Below are positions 35,110-47,629 of a stretch of DNA of 64,000 bases, one piece after another. Under the pieces are notes generated by a model that had not been told where the DNA came from, searched no databases, and saw nothing but the letters and a program-made list of their open reading frames with translations. The translations under genes were made by a program, and so were the position numbers. Source of the DNA: Taenia hydatigena. Taxonomy: Eukaryota > Platyhelminthes > Cestoda > Cyclophyllidea > Taeniidae. Within the stretch, counting starts at the first letter, position 1; the number at the start of each line of letters is the position of its first letter. The stretch covers positions 10,124,565-10,188,564 of the forward strand of contig JADWOT020000004.1 in NCBI GenBank assembly GCA_036345935.2. Direction: 5' to 3'.

Positions 35110-36730
35110 CCCCTCTCCTAGCGCAAAGCACAGACCAGCAGAGCCACACCCTACCCTCATGCCGACACAAGCGACCACCTCCAATCCATCCAAGCAGTGC
35201 ACCACAGCCGTATTGCAACCCCAATCCGCCCCCGCCTTGCCCCTCCCACTTCCTCCCCTCCCCCTCCTCCTCCTCTCCACAACTACCTACTTGTGCCTTT
35301 TCAACCCATTCGCATTCTTAAGGCTACGTCGCAGTAGTAGCGAGACCAGCGTCACCACTCATCACCTATACAGTCAGCAACAAATTAACTGCCACCCTCC
35401 CACACCAACAACATCCCCCTACCTTCAAAAGCAAAATATGCCGCACTTACCACCAGTGACCTCTCACCCATAGCACTTCCATTCGTCATCGTCGTTGTCG
35501 CCGTCGCCGTCGCCGTCACCGTCGTAAGAGAGCGTCACCTTCACTCTTCCACACATAAGCACGACACGCCTCCCTTAGCCCCTTGCCCCCTCTCCGCCAC
35601 CCCACCCTCCCCATCCACCCACTCAACCACCCGTGCCCCCCCAAAACAAAGAGATGCCCACATAATAGCAGTAGTAGTCCCTGTCGTCCATGCCTGCCGA
35701 CACCTACATCGCACAACCCAGACCGAGACGCCGCCACCGCCAACGCCAACGCCGCGAATCACTCCAACATCTCGCACTGCCCACCATCACTCCACACAAT
35801 CATCAAATGCTACTTCACCATCACCACAATAAGTTTGTAGCATCTGAAAAGGGAAAAAAACCAAGCAACGCAGAGATGGACGTGTGACAGTCCAATGCGC
35901 TGCAAAGCTAACACCAACGAACATAACTGCTGATAGGAGAGAAACGACTTAGCAAGCAAATGCTTAAGACTGCTACAAAGTACAGTCTGCGTAGTGATTC
36001 CAAAGCTTCCCACTAGCCCCACTCCTGCTGCTGCGTCTACCTCACTCACTCACCCACTCACTTACTCAGACACCAACTCGTGCCGTCAAAGCTGAAAAAA
36101 CCTACGATTAAACCATCACCGAGGCCCTCTACACAACACATCTCGCAGCAAGGATCACATCAACACAACAAATTACCCTCGTCCCGCCCCCAGTTCTCCG
36201 CCATCTCTATGCGCTGCTGCTCCAACAGCACGCATATCACAGTCATGACAATAGCGCACCTTTCACCACACAGGTAAACAGGAAAAGCACCTTCCCACCC
36301 AACATAAGAACAACGCACATCGGTTCTGTTACTGCACCCAAAATGCACCAACAACTCAATCCAATCCTACCTAGGGAATGCGCGAAGTCATACCGAAGGC
36401 GAGGTTCACGCTCATTGCTACAGCTTCATCTCCATCTCCTTCTCCTTCTTCTTCCTCTTCCTCTTCTTCAACGTCTATTCTAGCATGAAAGCGGAAAAGG
36501 AAAGTGGAGGATAAGATTTATAAACAAGATGAATACTAGCAAGGAAATAATGAACAACGTTAAAACCCCTCACAAGTCTCTTCATCAAATTCCACCGCAT
36601 TCATCAAAACTCATTCTTGATTAAATAACTAAGCACTTGGAAACAGCAAAAACGATCCTACTTATTCGCAATAAGGATTGTGTAGTGAAAACAACGCGAT
36701 TAGGCAATGCAAATGGAAAACAAAAAGTCT
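35110..36730. other. Palindrome spacer, left half, no supported gene
   Basis: C-rich and ACC-rich sequence with CCGTCG repeats (35485-35520) and CTT/TCC repeats (36430-36470). Positions 35352-35396 match the right flank of unit A. Open frames are compositional. Confidence 0.45.
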
Positions 36731-36734
36731 TGAC

Positions 36735-36905
36735 AGCAACTGCAGCTATTTTTGAAACGATTAGCCTAACATATAGAGTGATAAAGAAAGAACAAATATA
36801 AGTACAAACGTATGCACATAATGGGTGCTTGATCGCACAAAAGCACCAAGCAAGTAATTGCCAAGCACTCGGTAAGATTATAACTCCTCTCAACCAAATT
36901 GCACC
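36735..36905 (+). repeat. Repeat shared with 54955-55125
   Basis: Direct copy of about 54955-55125. Shared landmarks are GCAGCTATTTTTGAAACGAT, CTAACATATAGAGTGATAAA, and TGGGTGCTTGATCGCA followed by AAAGCACCAAGCAAGT. Divergence is of the order of several percent. Confidence 0.8.
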
Positions 36906-37159
36906 CCACCAATCAAACTCCAACGTCATTAATACAAAAAATACAGCCTCACACACTGCTAAAACGGTCATAATTTATCACTTATAGTGTCATGTAGCTA
37001 AATTGCACCTTAGTAAACGTCTCAACAGTCGCATTAAGAGGCCTTTGCGTTTACTCCAGCAAGTACGTGTGTAACAGAAGAAATTCGATATTTAAAATAT
37101 CTGTTAACAACAAAACCACCAAAACTAACCAAAATGCACCAAACGCTTACAAGGTTTTT

Positions 37160-37935
37160 AGCTTCTGACGCTAAACAAAGGCTCACTAATCCGAAACAAC
37201 GGTGGCCGAAACAGGCAGCTCTTACGCGAGCCACGTACAAACATGACCAATCAGGTCAAAGTTCGTTCGGTAAAACAATCAGGCTTTTAATATATATGTG
37301 TTTTATACGATGCAACAACTAACACAAACTAGAGCAGTTTTGTAACAAACACAAAATTTAAAGTAGAAATACACAAATGAAAGAGTTTACGAATTGCGCA
37401 CGAGTGAGAGATATGGCAATGAATCTCAGCAGACGACCAAAGCATAGATACTATAGTATAAGGTGCAACAGCGCAAAGCAAAAGTAGTTTCAATAACAAC
37501 ACTTAATTTTAATGTGTCGTCCTCATGGAAAATTTTAATTGTCTTTGGTGTCCAATGCCTTTTTATGGTTCGAATATCTACGCCACTAAGGTCGGTTAAG
37601 GTCGTAAATGAATGACTGGCTTGTGCATTCGGCTGAGTGTTGCGTTGTTTTGCTTCTCTTCTCATTCAAATGGGTCGTTTTACTAATGCTTATGGGCCAA
37701 CGACTGTTGGGAAATGAATGCCTTGCTATTCGCGACTCAGGACAGTGTTGAGAGTGGATTACGTTAGTTTGTGGCATGTCTACAGTGGATGAATGGAAGT
37801 ATGGATGAATGGTTGAGAAGGACCACCGATTTGGCGCCATTTCAGTAGAAGCGGAAGAGCTCCCAAAGTGAAAGGTAAGGTAGGAGCATAGATGCTGGTT
37901 ATTTTGTGTGTCTATCCATGATTTTATTGCGGTAC
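37160..37935 (-). repeat. Inverted copy of the 11500-12370 repeat
   Basis: Reverse complement of 11500-12370 with moderate divergence and small indels. It includes the mirrored DLSGVDIRTIK frame and the GGGAGCTCTTCCGCTT region. It lies in the spacer, next to the 38150-38625 repeat. Confidence 0.75.
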
Positions 37936-38149
37936 TTGCATGCACAGGATGGGTTAATTGATTTGTTCTCCTCGAGGAATATGGTGTTAACCAATGCGTT
38001 TGCATTTTCACAAGTTGATTGAACCTGCTGAAGACGCGTTTGTAGCGCGTTGCACCGTGACCACTCTTCTTGTTACGTTGCACCTACACGTGTGGCATGT
38101 GTTTCATATCACCAAGTCATGGCTATCCAGAATACCCGATGTATTTAAA

Positions 38150-38625
38150 GCAATAAAGGTGGTGAGGGACAGTTGTGTCGTGTGGCATTTGAAAAGGAGG
38201 AGGAGGGGAGGTGAGTTGATTAGAAGAAGTGAATGCAGTTAGCGTAATTGTATAGGCGAAACAGGCACTACTGTTGGGTGTGGTGATGAGGATTGCTGCT
38301 TAGCAGGTGAAGCGTGTTTTGCGTAGGTGTTACCTCTGACAGCAGGGATTCACAGCGACTGGAGTGGGTCTTGCTGGATTACTTAGTGACGTGGCCTCAT
38401 GACTATGGGTAAATCGTGGGGTATGCGCGAACAAATAGTGTAGAAGTTGATTGTGAGGGTAAGTGTTGAATTCAGCTCTGCCTTGTGTAGAGTGTTCGGC
38501 TGTCTGTTAAGGAGAGGAAGGAGGTAGGGAAGAGGATGGGAGGTGGAGGAGGGCACATACAGTGAAAAGCGCATCATTCCACGCAACACCCTGCCAATTT
38601 CGACGCTTGAATCATCTTGAGGTGG
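38150..38625 (-). repeat. Inverted copy of 54440-54940
   Basis: Reverse complement of about 54440-54940, diverged. Shared landmarks are GGCGAAACAGGCACTACTGT, TTACCTCTG/AC-AGCAGGGATTCACAG, and a minus-strand frame GMMRFSL..PSSTSHPLPYLL..RQPNTLHK. It ends within a few bases of the start of the right arm at 38628. Confidence 0.8.
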
Positions 38626-38882
38626 AATTAGTCCTTCTACTCACGTGGTGCATTTTTTTGTCACTGTATAGCACGATAGGCGGTAAATGGGGACTGTTTT
38701 GTTGGTTTGTGGGGTTTTTTGTGCCTTGAACGACGTTTGGAGTGTGCTTAATGGGGGTGGAGTGGGGTTGCGGTATACTGCTTGGGTAGACTGGCGGTGG
38801 TCCTTGGTGTTAGTGTTGATTTGTGCTTTGCTGTTAGGAAGAGGAGGCATTTCCATCTTAAAACGCTTTGTCAATATTCTAG

Positions 38883-39418
38883 GTGCCTGAAGGACGGGGA
38901 TTTGGAGAGTCGTCGACGGCGCTAGTTCAACCTTTCTATGCTTCGCCTCCTCCACAGAGCCCCGCTTCTGCGACTGCAGCTGCTGCTACTGCCACGTATG
39001 CGTGGACATCACCGACCGACGATGCGATGGGATTTGCGTGGCTTAACAGCAAGTGCTATGCAGAATAACATCGGCCTGAGTGTTGAACTTGCTCTTAAAT
39101 AACAATCTTCCTTTTGAGTACTTTACTGAATTTTAGTTGAAGATTGTTGAGACTTCTCTGAGCAGTTTTGGAAGGTTGTGGTGGACCATTTTTTGTGGTT
39201 GCACATTCAATGGCGTGGGACTAAAGCTTGACGAAAAGACGATGCGAACGCCGATAGATTGGCAACCACGAAGGCGTAAACCCTCACTGAGTGAGGTGAC
39301 GGAGAATGAGGCAGTTGTTGCAGAAGAGTTCGGTCACTTGATTAATTTTGAAGGGATCATGTCATTTGAAATTTCCATCGAAAGTGATATTGGTTGGTGG
39401 TTTGTTAAGAAGTAGTCA
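38883..39418 (+). CDS. Pro/Ala-rich gene of unknown family, right copy
   Basis: Mirror of 33731-34263. The first exon is 38883-39068 after an ATTCTAG acceptor; the second runs from about 39137 to the stop at 39413-39415. The encoded residues are identical to the left copy. The preceding intron-like stretch (38690-38880) differs at several positions. Function unknown; see the left copy for motifs. Confidence 0.5.
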
Positions 39419-39932
39419 GTGAATTAGTTGGGGATGCAAGGAGTTGCGCCACTTGTGACCCTGTTTGGAGAAGTCAGTTCCTGTGCCATCACCTAATTGC
39501 TCGTCCTCCTTCATCATTTGCTTGGATGCATGGAAGTCAAGTCGGCATAGACAGACGGCAGTGGGCTTCTTTTCATCCCATCAACCATCGCTCCTTCCTC
39601 GTCATTCATCAAGAATGACTTGAAATATGTGCTTCAGTTTCCCATCGGGTGGACTTGATGCGGAGGGAGAGAGCTGCCTGGAAACGACGTGTCTTGTTAT
39701 AATGTGAAGGAGATGGCGTCACACAACTCAACGACCATAAGACAGAGTCGGGATGGGGTATTGAATGCTTCGAAGTGGTCGGTGAAGAGTGAGCTCAAAC
39801 CGACAGTAAGGTGGATTCTGTGGCATCGCAGCCATCCTGCCGCCTACTAAGTGATAAGTGAGATAAGGCCTTCGTCTAATGAACAAAAGAGATGTATTTG
39901 AACAAACAGGATGAAGAACAAAAATAAGAAAG

Positions 39933-40220
39933 GTGGTATGTGGGTTGCCAAAGAAGCCAAGAAGCTGTCTGACACAAAGCACCTCAGAGGAATGTTCATG
40001 TGGAAGCAGAGAAATTGGGACAAATGGGCAGGGTGGGCAGTGTGGGCGGAGGGGGAACTCGCAAGCAGTCGCATCTGATGTGAAGGTTGGTAGATTGCAA
40101 CGGATACTGCAAGTCATCGCTGACGGTGGCGAAATGGAAGGAGCCGGCGCATCAGCAGCAGACGTCTACGGCACGACCGAAGGTCCAGATGAATGCGAAT
40201 GGGAGGAAGCGGAGGGGTGA
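39933..40220 (+). pseudogene. Inverted degenerate paralogue of exon 2 (copy C)
   Basis: Mirror of 32926-33213, with the same VAKEAKKLSDTKHLRGMFMWK reading near 39952-40014 and the same TGA in the frame equivalent to the long exon-2 frame. Confidence 0.5.
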
Positions 40221-40732
40221 GATGTGAATACGAAAGAAGGAAGGGCGACGGTGGAAGACAAGCAGCTACTCGAGGAAGAAGAGGAAGGAAGAAAGGAAGG
40301 AAGGAAGGAGGGAAGGCGGGGAGGGGGAAGGAAGGCAGGGAGTGAGGGAGGGAGGGGGAGAGAGAGAGAGAGAGAGAGGGGAGGCATCGGAACGGAGAGG
40401 GAAGTGAAGAACGAGGAGACATCACGCATGGCGGTGAACAACGGCATCGGCGATGGCAGCAGGGGCACAATTGTCGACTCTGACGGTGGACATGGGCGAG
40501 ACATTGTTGGCACCAGGACATCTCAACCGAACACTAAATGAAAAAGGAGAGAAAAAAAAGGAAGTTAAGGGAGACGGACGGAAGGACGGAAGTCCTTCGC
40601 TCTTGGCATGGGTGGAGGTCATCATCGTCATCTACCTCCTCCTCCTGCTGCTGCTGCTGAGCCAACTGTGACAACTACAGTGTCCCTAACAACCACAACA
40701 ACGACAACAACAACGCCCTTCTCCTCCTCCTC

Positions 40733-40764
<32 letters not shown>

Positions 40765-40864
40765 CATAGTGCAGATGCTGCTGCATTAAGAGGAAGGACA
40801 ATGCTCTCACCAACTTGACTTGGTGTGAATTGGTGGTAGGCAAGAAGCACACTTTGCTCCATCA

Positions 40865-41777
40865 TCAATGCATCATGGAGTCCGTAAACCGGTGTCGGTG
40901 TTGGTGAGGTCCCTTGTGTTGTTGGTGCCACGCGAGTCCACCGATTGAGTTGGTAAAGAGCCGACGCCACCTGCCGCTGCGCGTCTTCTTTGCTTTGCCG
41001 TGTGCGTGGTGACCACTCTCGATGATAACATTGTGCGCCTCCTCCTTCTTCACCTCCTTCTCCATTCTCCCGTCCTCCTCCTGCTCCTCATGCTCCTGCT
41101 CCTGCTCCTCCTCCTCCTGCTCGTTCTCCTCGCGCTCCACCCACACCTCCTCCTCCTCCTCCTGCCCGTCCTCGTCCCTCTTCGAACGGCCCTTTGTCTC
41201 CATCCGTCTTCTCATCCTCCTCCTTTCAGCGCAAAGGCCCTTTGCGCTATCCACACCACCACCACCACCTCTTCCTTCTTCCCTCCATTCGTACTCATCC
41301 GGAAAGTCGGTAACACCGTAGGTCGTGTCTGCGGCGCCGGTATCTCCTTCTGTTTCTGCCAACCGTCGCTGCCGCCTCCGCATCGAATGACTTGGAGGCG
41401 AGGCGAAGAATTGCAGTATCTGTTGGAACCTCACCAGCTTCGCATCAGATGCGCCAGTCGAGTTCTCCATCTCCTCCACCTGCTCCACCTGCTCCACTTG
41501 CTCCACCCGCTCTTCTTCCACATGAACATTTGTCTGAAGTGCTTTGTGAGAGACAGCCTTTTGGCGTCTTTGGCAACCTGCATGACAATGAGGTTAGTAG
41601 AGGTGTGTGTAAAGGCGAGCACCTACCTCTCCTCGTGGACACTGCTTGCGCCATGTCCACGAGGGTCCACGCGAGAAAGAAAAATCGCAAACGGAAAAAA
41701 CCAAAGTGACCGAAAAACCAAAGCGAAATGTACACCAAGACGAAGAGCATTTGCAGATACGCCCGATTTGCAAACAT
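40865..41777 (-). CDS. Signal-anchor/Glu-Arg-rich protein, two exons, copy C (intact)
   Basis: Exon 1 runs 41777-41627 and the 49-nt intron 41626-41578 (same donor, TACTAAC and acceptor as copy B). Exon 2 runs 41577-40865. The phase-1 join restores a 287-residue frame, one Glu shorter than copy B in the Glu run before VWVEREENEQ. The N-terminal hydrophobic segment, AQA site, ASDAKLVRFQQIL segment and FTDSMMH end are unchanged. As this sits in the near-identical part of the palindrome, its agreement with copy B reflects recent copying or conversion. Comparison with copy A is more informative. Family unknown. Confidence 0.58.
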
Positions 41778-43906
41778 TGTAGTGGCGGTATGTTTGAGTG
41801 TGTGACACGATCAATGGATTCAATCGATAGCCTCACCATTTGAAAGTGAGCAGCGCTTTGTGTGTGGTGACTGCACTGCCATCACGCTAAATTGTGGTGC
41901 ATGTTGGCGGCTAATGATGATGATTATTACTGGCACGACTGGAACGATGTACTGCTTTGTGGTGTAGGTGAGGTGTAGGTGCATTGAATGTGCTTGTGGA
42001 AGTGATAGCAACCACCCACAACGATGAGGCTGTACTGTCGCCTCTCAATGCCAGTGAGCTAGAAATGCGGTTGGAATGCGAGTGGAATAAAAGTGTTACT
42101 TGAATGACTTGAGTAGCGGGTTTCTGTTGCTGCGTGTGACGGGAAGACGGGTGTGAGTGTTGAAGACATTTATGCAGCACATCCAGTATATGCATTTTCG
42201 ATGGTGGTAAGGAAAGAACCAACACACACCACACCGGTGGGACAGCAGGCTTGCTTTTCGAAGAAGAGAAGAAAAGAGAAAGGAGGGGCGGAAGAAAGTA
42301 AGGTTGGAAGGAAAGAAGGAAAGAATGAAGGGAGGAAGAAGTGGCTAGATGTGTCACACATGCGAGACGGTGGTTGGTAGCCGTAAGATAGAATGATAAA
42401 GTGGTCAAAATAGTTCTCGTTGGACTTAAGATGGTCCAGTTGAAGGAGTAGCTTCTACTTTGAGTCATTGCCTTATTGGTAGAGCTGCCTTTGATGAGCC
42501 TCCATATCCGCCATAAGGTGTTCCACTCTGTCGCCACAATCGTGCCAATACGTGAGGCCTCTCATTGTCACCACTGTGGTTCCTTTCATGAGGGACATTA
42601 TTATTCGCCCTGTGAGTAGTAACATACTCCCGATAAGTGAACTTAAGTCTTTTCAAATTGATGAATTGAGCAATGGCTTTTTCAAGCAGAGTTATTGTAG
42701 TTCAATTGCATGATTTGCTCAGCGGTAGAAGGATTAACTGCGTCTATTTATTCGACCACGTTCGGAAGTGTGCACTAAGTTTGGACGATAGCCAAAGCCC
42801 ATTGAGACACCTATGGAAGATCTTGCATGGTATACGCAAATCATTCCTTACATGATCAGCATGAGCTCTGTATTCGCAAGGCGTGAGATCGTGACTGACT
42901 CTAACCCATCTGCTTTTTCTCTTCGCATTCATCTGACATCTTATCTCTGCCATCGCTGTGGCGATTGGCTCGGCTGTGCCAAGGCTAAAGACAAATGCCT
43001 CCGACGTGCCAGGCCTTTGCGGGCATGTTGGTGGGAGCGAAGTGTACGAAAACAAGCGATGCCAGTGAGTGAGTGAGGGCGTTTGATTACAGCTGAGTCG
43101 CGTCATCTTCTAGCAACAAATCAATGCGTTCTTGTCCAGTAGTTGTTCTCTTTCATTACTGACCACTTGTTTCAAATTAGCTGAACTAGTCTGCACCATG
43201 CCATCTCCATGCGGTACAGCAATGTTGAATGTGTCGTAGCAACCTCGCGACTTCCAGAAATTAGCGCATTTTAACATCAAACAAGGTTAGCACCTACAGT
43301 GTAGTCAGAAAAGTGGAAAAACGATGGTGTCGCAGCAATGTATAATTATATGGCTTAACTCCCTCCCCACCTTATTCCCTCTCCCTCTTTCCTCCCTCCA
43401 TTCAAACATATTAAACCCCCCACGAGCGAAACAAAAATACTTCATTGTTTCCCTTTCTCCCTATAATGTTATGTGTCATTCACACTTATCTTCAATTCAT
43501 CTTCTTAACCTGATGATAGTCACCCAATCCTTCTATGAAAAGAGGATTTTCACTCTTTGCACACGCATGCCTAATTTCTTCTATTGTTTCTGCATTTCTA
43601 ATTCTTACGCTTTTTATTTACTACATTCTGATTTCTCTACAATGCCTCAAAGTTAATGCATTGTTTGTTTGATTGCCGGTTTCGGCTACGGTGACTTGGG
43701 TGACCATGTTGCTCCAAATGGGCGAGCTGGTCTTTGGACCACGCCACCGGTCTCTACACTCTGCTTGCTGAATATATCTACATTCTATTTAAGTATTATG
43801 CCCTCTTTTGCTTTTAATAGTCTTGCAACGCTACATCACATTTGTTGCACACATTGAAATTGTCCAACCGCTTTCCAGTTAGTGTTCCACAACAAAGAAC
43901 AACTTA

Positions 43907-44302
43907 TTGCTGTGTTTTAGCATCCCTATTCTTGAGCCCCATTTGCTTTTTGTCAACTACTTTTCCTTTGCCGTCGAGACCCATCAGCGTGGTTTTACGA
44001 CGTTCATCAACATCAACACATTCTTAAATCGCTGGAACAATTTGGTTTTCTCTAAGCCCCGTAGTCAACAGTTACATGTCTTAGATCACACGGCAATTAT
44101 CACCAACATTCCCTCCAATTTTCGCTCCTTCTCCTCCTTCTCCGTCGTCTTATTCTACCCACAGCCCATCCGCCCATTCCCACGGGTGCACCTACTCCTA
44201 CTCCTACCACCACTACTACTACTACTACGCACGCACCACGCACCCATTCCCACCAATGCACTCTACGCTACACCGACCGCTCGACTCGACTCTCCCCCAT
44301 AG
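43907..44302 (+). CDS. Candidate hydrophobic exon, right copy
   Basis: Mirror of 28841-29236 with identical residues. A GTGTTTTAG acceptor-like site ends just before CATCCCTATTC. The second half is CTA/CTC repeat. A function cannot be assigned. Confidence 0.3.
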   Translation: MLCFSIPILEPHLLFVNYFSFAVETHQRGFTTFININTFLNRWNNLVFSKPRSQQLHVLDHTAIITNIPSNFRSFSSFSVVLFYPQPIRPFPRVHLLLLLPPLLLLLRTHHAPIPTNALYATPTARLDSPP

Positions 44303-44304
44303 TC

Positions 44305-45235
44305 ACACTCACGCACGCACGCACGCAACTACTTACTTATAGGATGCCAGTAGAAGTCACTCCACTACTCACTCACTTACCTACACGACATTCTTCCTTT
44401 TTTCATTCATTCATTCATTCATTTATTCATTCATTCATTCATTCATTCATTCATTCATTCATTCATCCCAGCATTCTCATCCTCTTTCTTTCTTTCTCCC
44501 CTTAATCCCCTATCTCATTCCCTCCTTTCTGCAATCCACATTACACTTCTACCTTGTTGCTCCCCCTTTCTTTTGGTTATCGGCCTCGGGTCCCGTGTTT
44601 CCTCCTACAACCTCAATAAAGACTTCAAACACTTGAAGCCCATCAGAAGTGCCCCTCAATCACCTTCAACCAAAAACACATTCATTTTCCCACCTTTTCA
44701 AATTAACCTCACATCGTCAGCCAAATAAAACAATTTGACTCCTAACACCACTCACTACTGTTGCACTCACTCACCCACTCACCGCCGTCCACAACTACTC
44801 AACTAATACGCCACTACTTACAACTTACCAGTAGACGCACCACTTTGCCTCCTCCTCCTCTCAACTACTTTTACGTTGCCAGTAGACTTCTTCCCTCTCT
44901 CCTCCCTCCCTCCCTCCCTCCCTCCCTCCTTCTCATTTCACTTTAAGTTATGCCTTTTCTTTGATCAGCACTACTTCTACTACCACCGCATTCATTCATT
45001 CTTTCATTCATTCATTCATTCATTCATTCACGCACCCTTACCTTCCTCATTCTTTCACTTTTCCCCTATCTCTACCCATCCCTCCCTCCCTCCCTCCCTC
45101 CCTCCCTCCCTCCCTCTCTCATTCCTTCATTTCTACTTCCATTGCAGGTGCAGCACCCTCCTCTCCCTTTTTTTCACTTACCATTCTCCTCTCTCTTTCT
45201 TTCTTTCTTTCTTTCTTTAGTAGTTGGATTGCTGT
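44305..45235. repeat. Microsatellite cluster, right arm
   Basis: Mirror of 27920-28830: CGCA repeats (44310-44327), TTCA repeats (44402-44465 and 44985-45030), CCCT repeats (44895-44930 and 45075-45115) and CTTT repeats (45200-45220). The TTCA run near 45000 is shorter than its left partner. Confidence 0.85.
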
Positions 45236-46081
45236 TGCCCTTCCCCTTCTCCAAATCATCATCTCTTTCAATCACTTGCATAATATTCAATCGCTTCAGC
45301 AATACATTTCAACAGCCTCTCTATCATCAATTCACCAATCGCTTTATCATTACTACTTCACGACCAATAACTAACTGCGCCTACTTAAGCAACGCATGTC
45401 AACATGCTCTCGGGACACTTCGTATCCGATGCTCCAATCTATGCCAAAAAACCAACCTCAACGTTTCTAATTGGTTGGGCTGTCTGTAGCCTCCTCAGGG
45501 CAACGTCGCTACTTCATATTCCACAAAGAAAGCCTATCTCATGCCTATCGTTTATTTTGTCCACCCACACCTCTTCTGCGGCTGGCTAAGCTCAATCAAT
45601 CACACACACAAACCACCGACACGGTGTAATTTAGGCTCACACACTAACTTCCACCTCCACTCATTACTCATCACTCATCTTCCATCGTCTTCCTACCCAC
45701 CGCTCATCCACTTAGTCGCCTTAATAGACCGCACTTCTTGGCGATCCACTTTAGCATGAAAACACAACCTCCTCCGCCAACAGCAGGCTCTCTTCTCAAT
45801 CACATTTTATTTTTCTCGTATCACGGTTGGTCATAAGGGTGAGGAGGTGGATGACAATGTTACGGAAGTCTGTGAAGACGCTATTAATGTAGCACAGATT
45901 CGAACAAATATTACAAAATGTAATATGTTATCTGAGCTAATGCTGCAAGTCTCGCACTTCTACATGCATAACAGTCGAAAATATGGAAGGGAATTGCACA
46001 TGCTTCACTTGGCATTATCTGTGCAACTGTTGCGGGGCCCTGCAATGGTAGAACAGCCCTTTTGTCTCAGCCTTTGCCTAC

Positions 46082-46594
46082 ATATGTAACTTTTTGAAGC
46101 ATTTGAGTCGTCAGCCGTTGAATAAGGCCCTGCGCATATTGCAGAAGCATAATTTTCTTAGCTAATCCTCAAACGAATGTGCTTACGGATTGCAGCATCG
46201 GAAGACAATGGCCGAGGTCACTACCAAGTAGAGCAGTAGCATCCATGGGGCAATTTACTTGGAAATTTGTAGTAAACTGTGCAATATTATGACCTCCGAG
46301 AGAGGTCACAGCTGGAGTCGAACTTGAGTTCGATGGTAGCATGTAGCCGTTGAGCAGGGGCATCCATCCAGCTGCTCCCATGTTTCTTTCGTAAGGTGCA
46401 CCAGTAGCCACTTTCGGCGACAAATTATCTGAGTCCTATCAAAAGCGATCATCGTTGTTAAATGCGGAAAGACACGGATAGGTCATGGCCATGCTGCAGC
46501 CCAATTCCAAGTACTTACGGTTACTGAGGAAATTCCATCTCCAAGATTCGATGGGTTAGGTTCTCTTGGGCCAAAAGAGTCTTTCGAGGCACGA
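46082..46594 (-). CDS. Three consecutive exons of an uncharacterised gene, right copy
   Basis: Mirror of 26567-27079. Exons are about 46594-46519, 46435-46187 and 46129-46082, with the same phase-0 introns and splice signals. The central exon encodes the same 83 residues as the left copy. Confidence 0.5.
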
Positions 46595-47194
46595 TCTTTG
46601 TTTTAATTGAATGCAATTGTAAAATAAAGCAAAAATGACGTCAACGGAAAAAAGAAAATATGAATAGTGTTTCCTAACTTCACGGCCTTTTAAACTTGCG
46701 TAGCAAACCTACTCTTTCAGTAGTAGGTAGGCATTCCTGTCTAATACTGACGAAATCGGTCATGACTTCCACACCAAAATTAGCTGCAACCTCAAAAATT
46801 GCCTTAGGTGAGCTGACCTAGGAGCGCGCATTTAAATATGAAAAAGATAATAATTTTCAAATATGTCACTTCGCTTGGCGTGTACTACTAACAAACTGGG
46901 GTGGATAAAATGGGGTTGGGGCACATTCCGCTCTTGGTGGCTATCCTAAGAACCCCACCAAAACATCAACAAGTAAGGATGATAGCCCAGCCAATTCTTG
47001 CTTATCACCATCTTATTAGTAAACTGCAAAGTGTCAAGAAAAGGAACAATTTGGCAGCTGAACGCAGAAACCGGGTGGTTTCATGAAAGAATGAATTGTA
47101 TAACCCTGAGAACACACCATTTAACGAGGGCACTATAAACGTAAAGCACTCACTGGAACTTCTGTCCTCCTGAACTTGAGATGCAACATTAAAG

Positions 47195-47629
47195 TTGGAA
47201 TCGGCTGATTCCGCTGTACGATTCATGAGTGCAGGAAAGCAGTACAACGAACAACTCAGGGCTACGTGTAGCCCCAACACGAAATTTGGAAGTGAGTGGT
47301 GCTGCTACTACACAGCTTTGATATTTATACATTTCTTGGGTGCGCCCGTTGTTCATATTCTAAGCGCTTATTCGCTAATGGATGATTCACAACTCCTGCA
47401 TTATTGGTTGGGAGTGATCAATGAGAGAGTGAGGCATCTGATTGGACAAGCCCATGAGTCTGCACAACTATTGGGTCAGCGCTTCGTGCCTTGCGTCATG
47501 GATGAGCAAGTCAACTTTCTACATAACATTGGCCCAGTTGGTGTCAAAATTAGTGATTTTCTTCGCGTTCGTCATAAGCTAAAAAGACTACCAATATCAT
47601 TGTTGGTTTTATATGACTTTACTCAATAA
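47195..47629 (+). CDS. Uncharacterised 144-codon ORF, right copy
   Basis: Mirror of 25532-25966 with five amino-acid differences (positions 3, 5, 28, 43 and near 119). The stop overlaps AATAAA as in the left copy. No family recognised. Confidence 0.4.
   Translation: MESADSAVRFMSAGKQYNEQLRATCSPNTKFGSEWCCYYTALIFIHFLGAPVVHILSAYSLMDDSQLLHYWLGVINERVRHLIGQAHESAQLLGQRFVPCVMDEQVNFLHNIGPVGVKISDFLRVRHKLKRLPISLLVLYDFTQ

Larger units (their letters stand above)
39445..42579 (-). repeat. Duplicated ~3 kb unit, copy C
   Basis: Mirror of copy B (30564-33699), nearly identical. One GAG codon is lost in the gene it carries. Includes an inverted exon-2 relative on the plus strand and a trinucleotide block at about 40636-40765. 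Confidence 0.9.
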
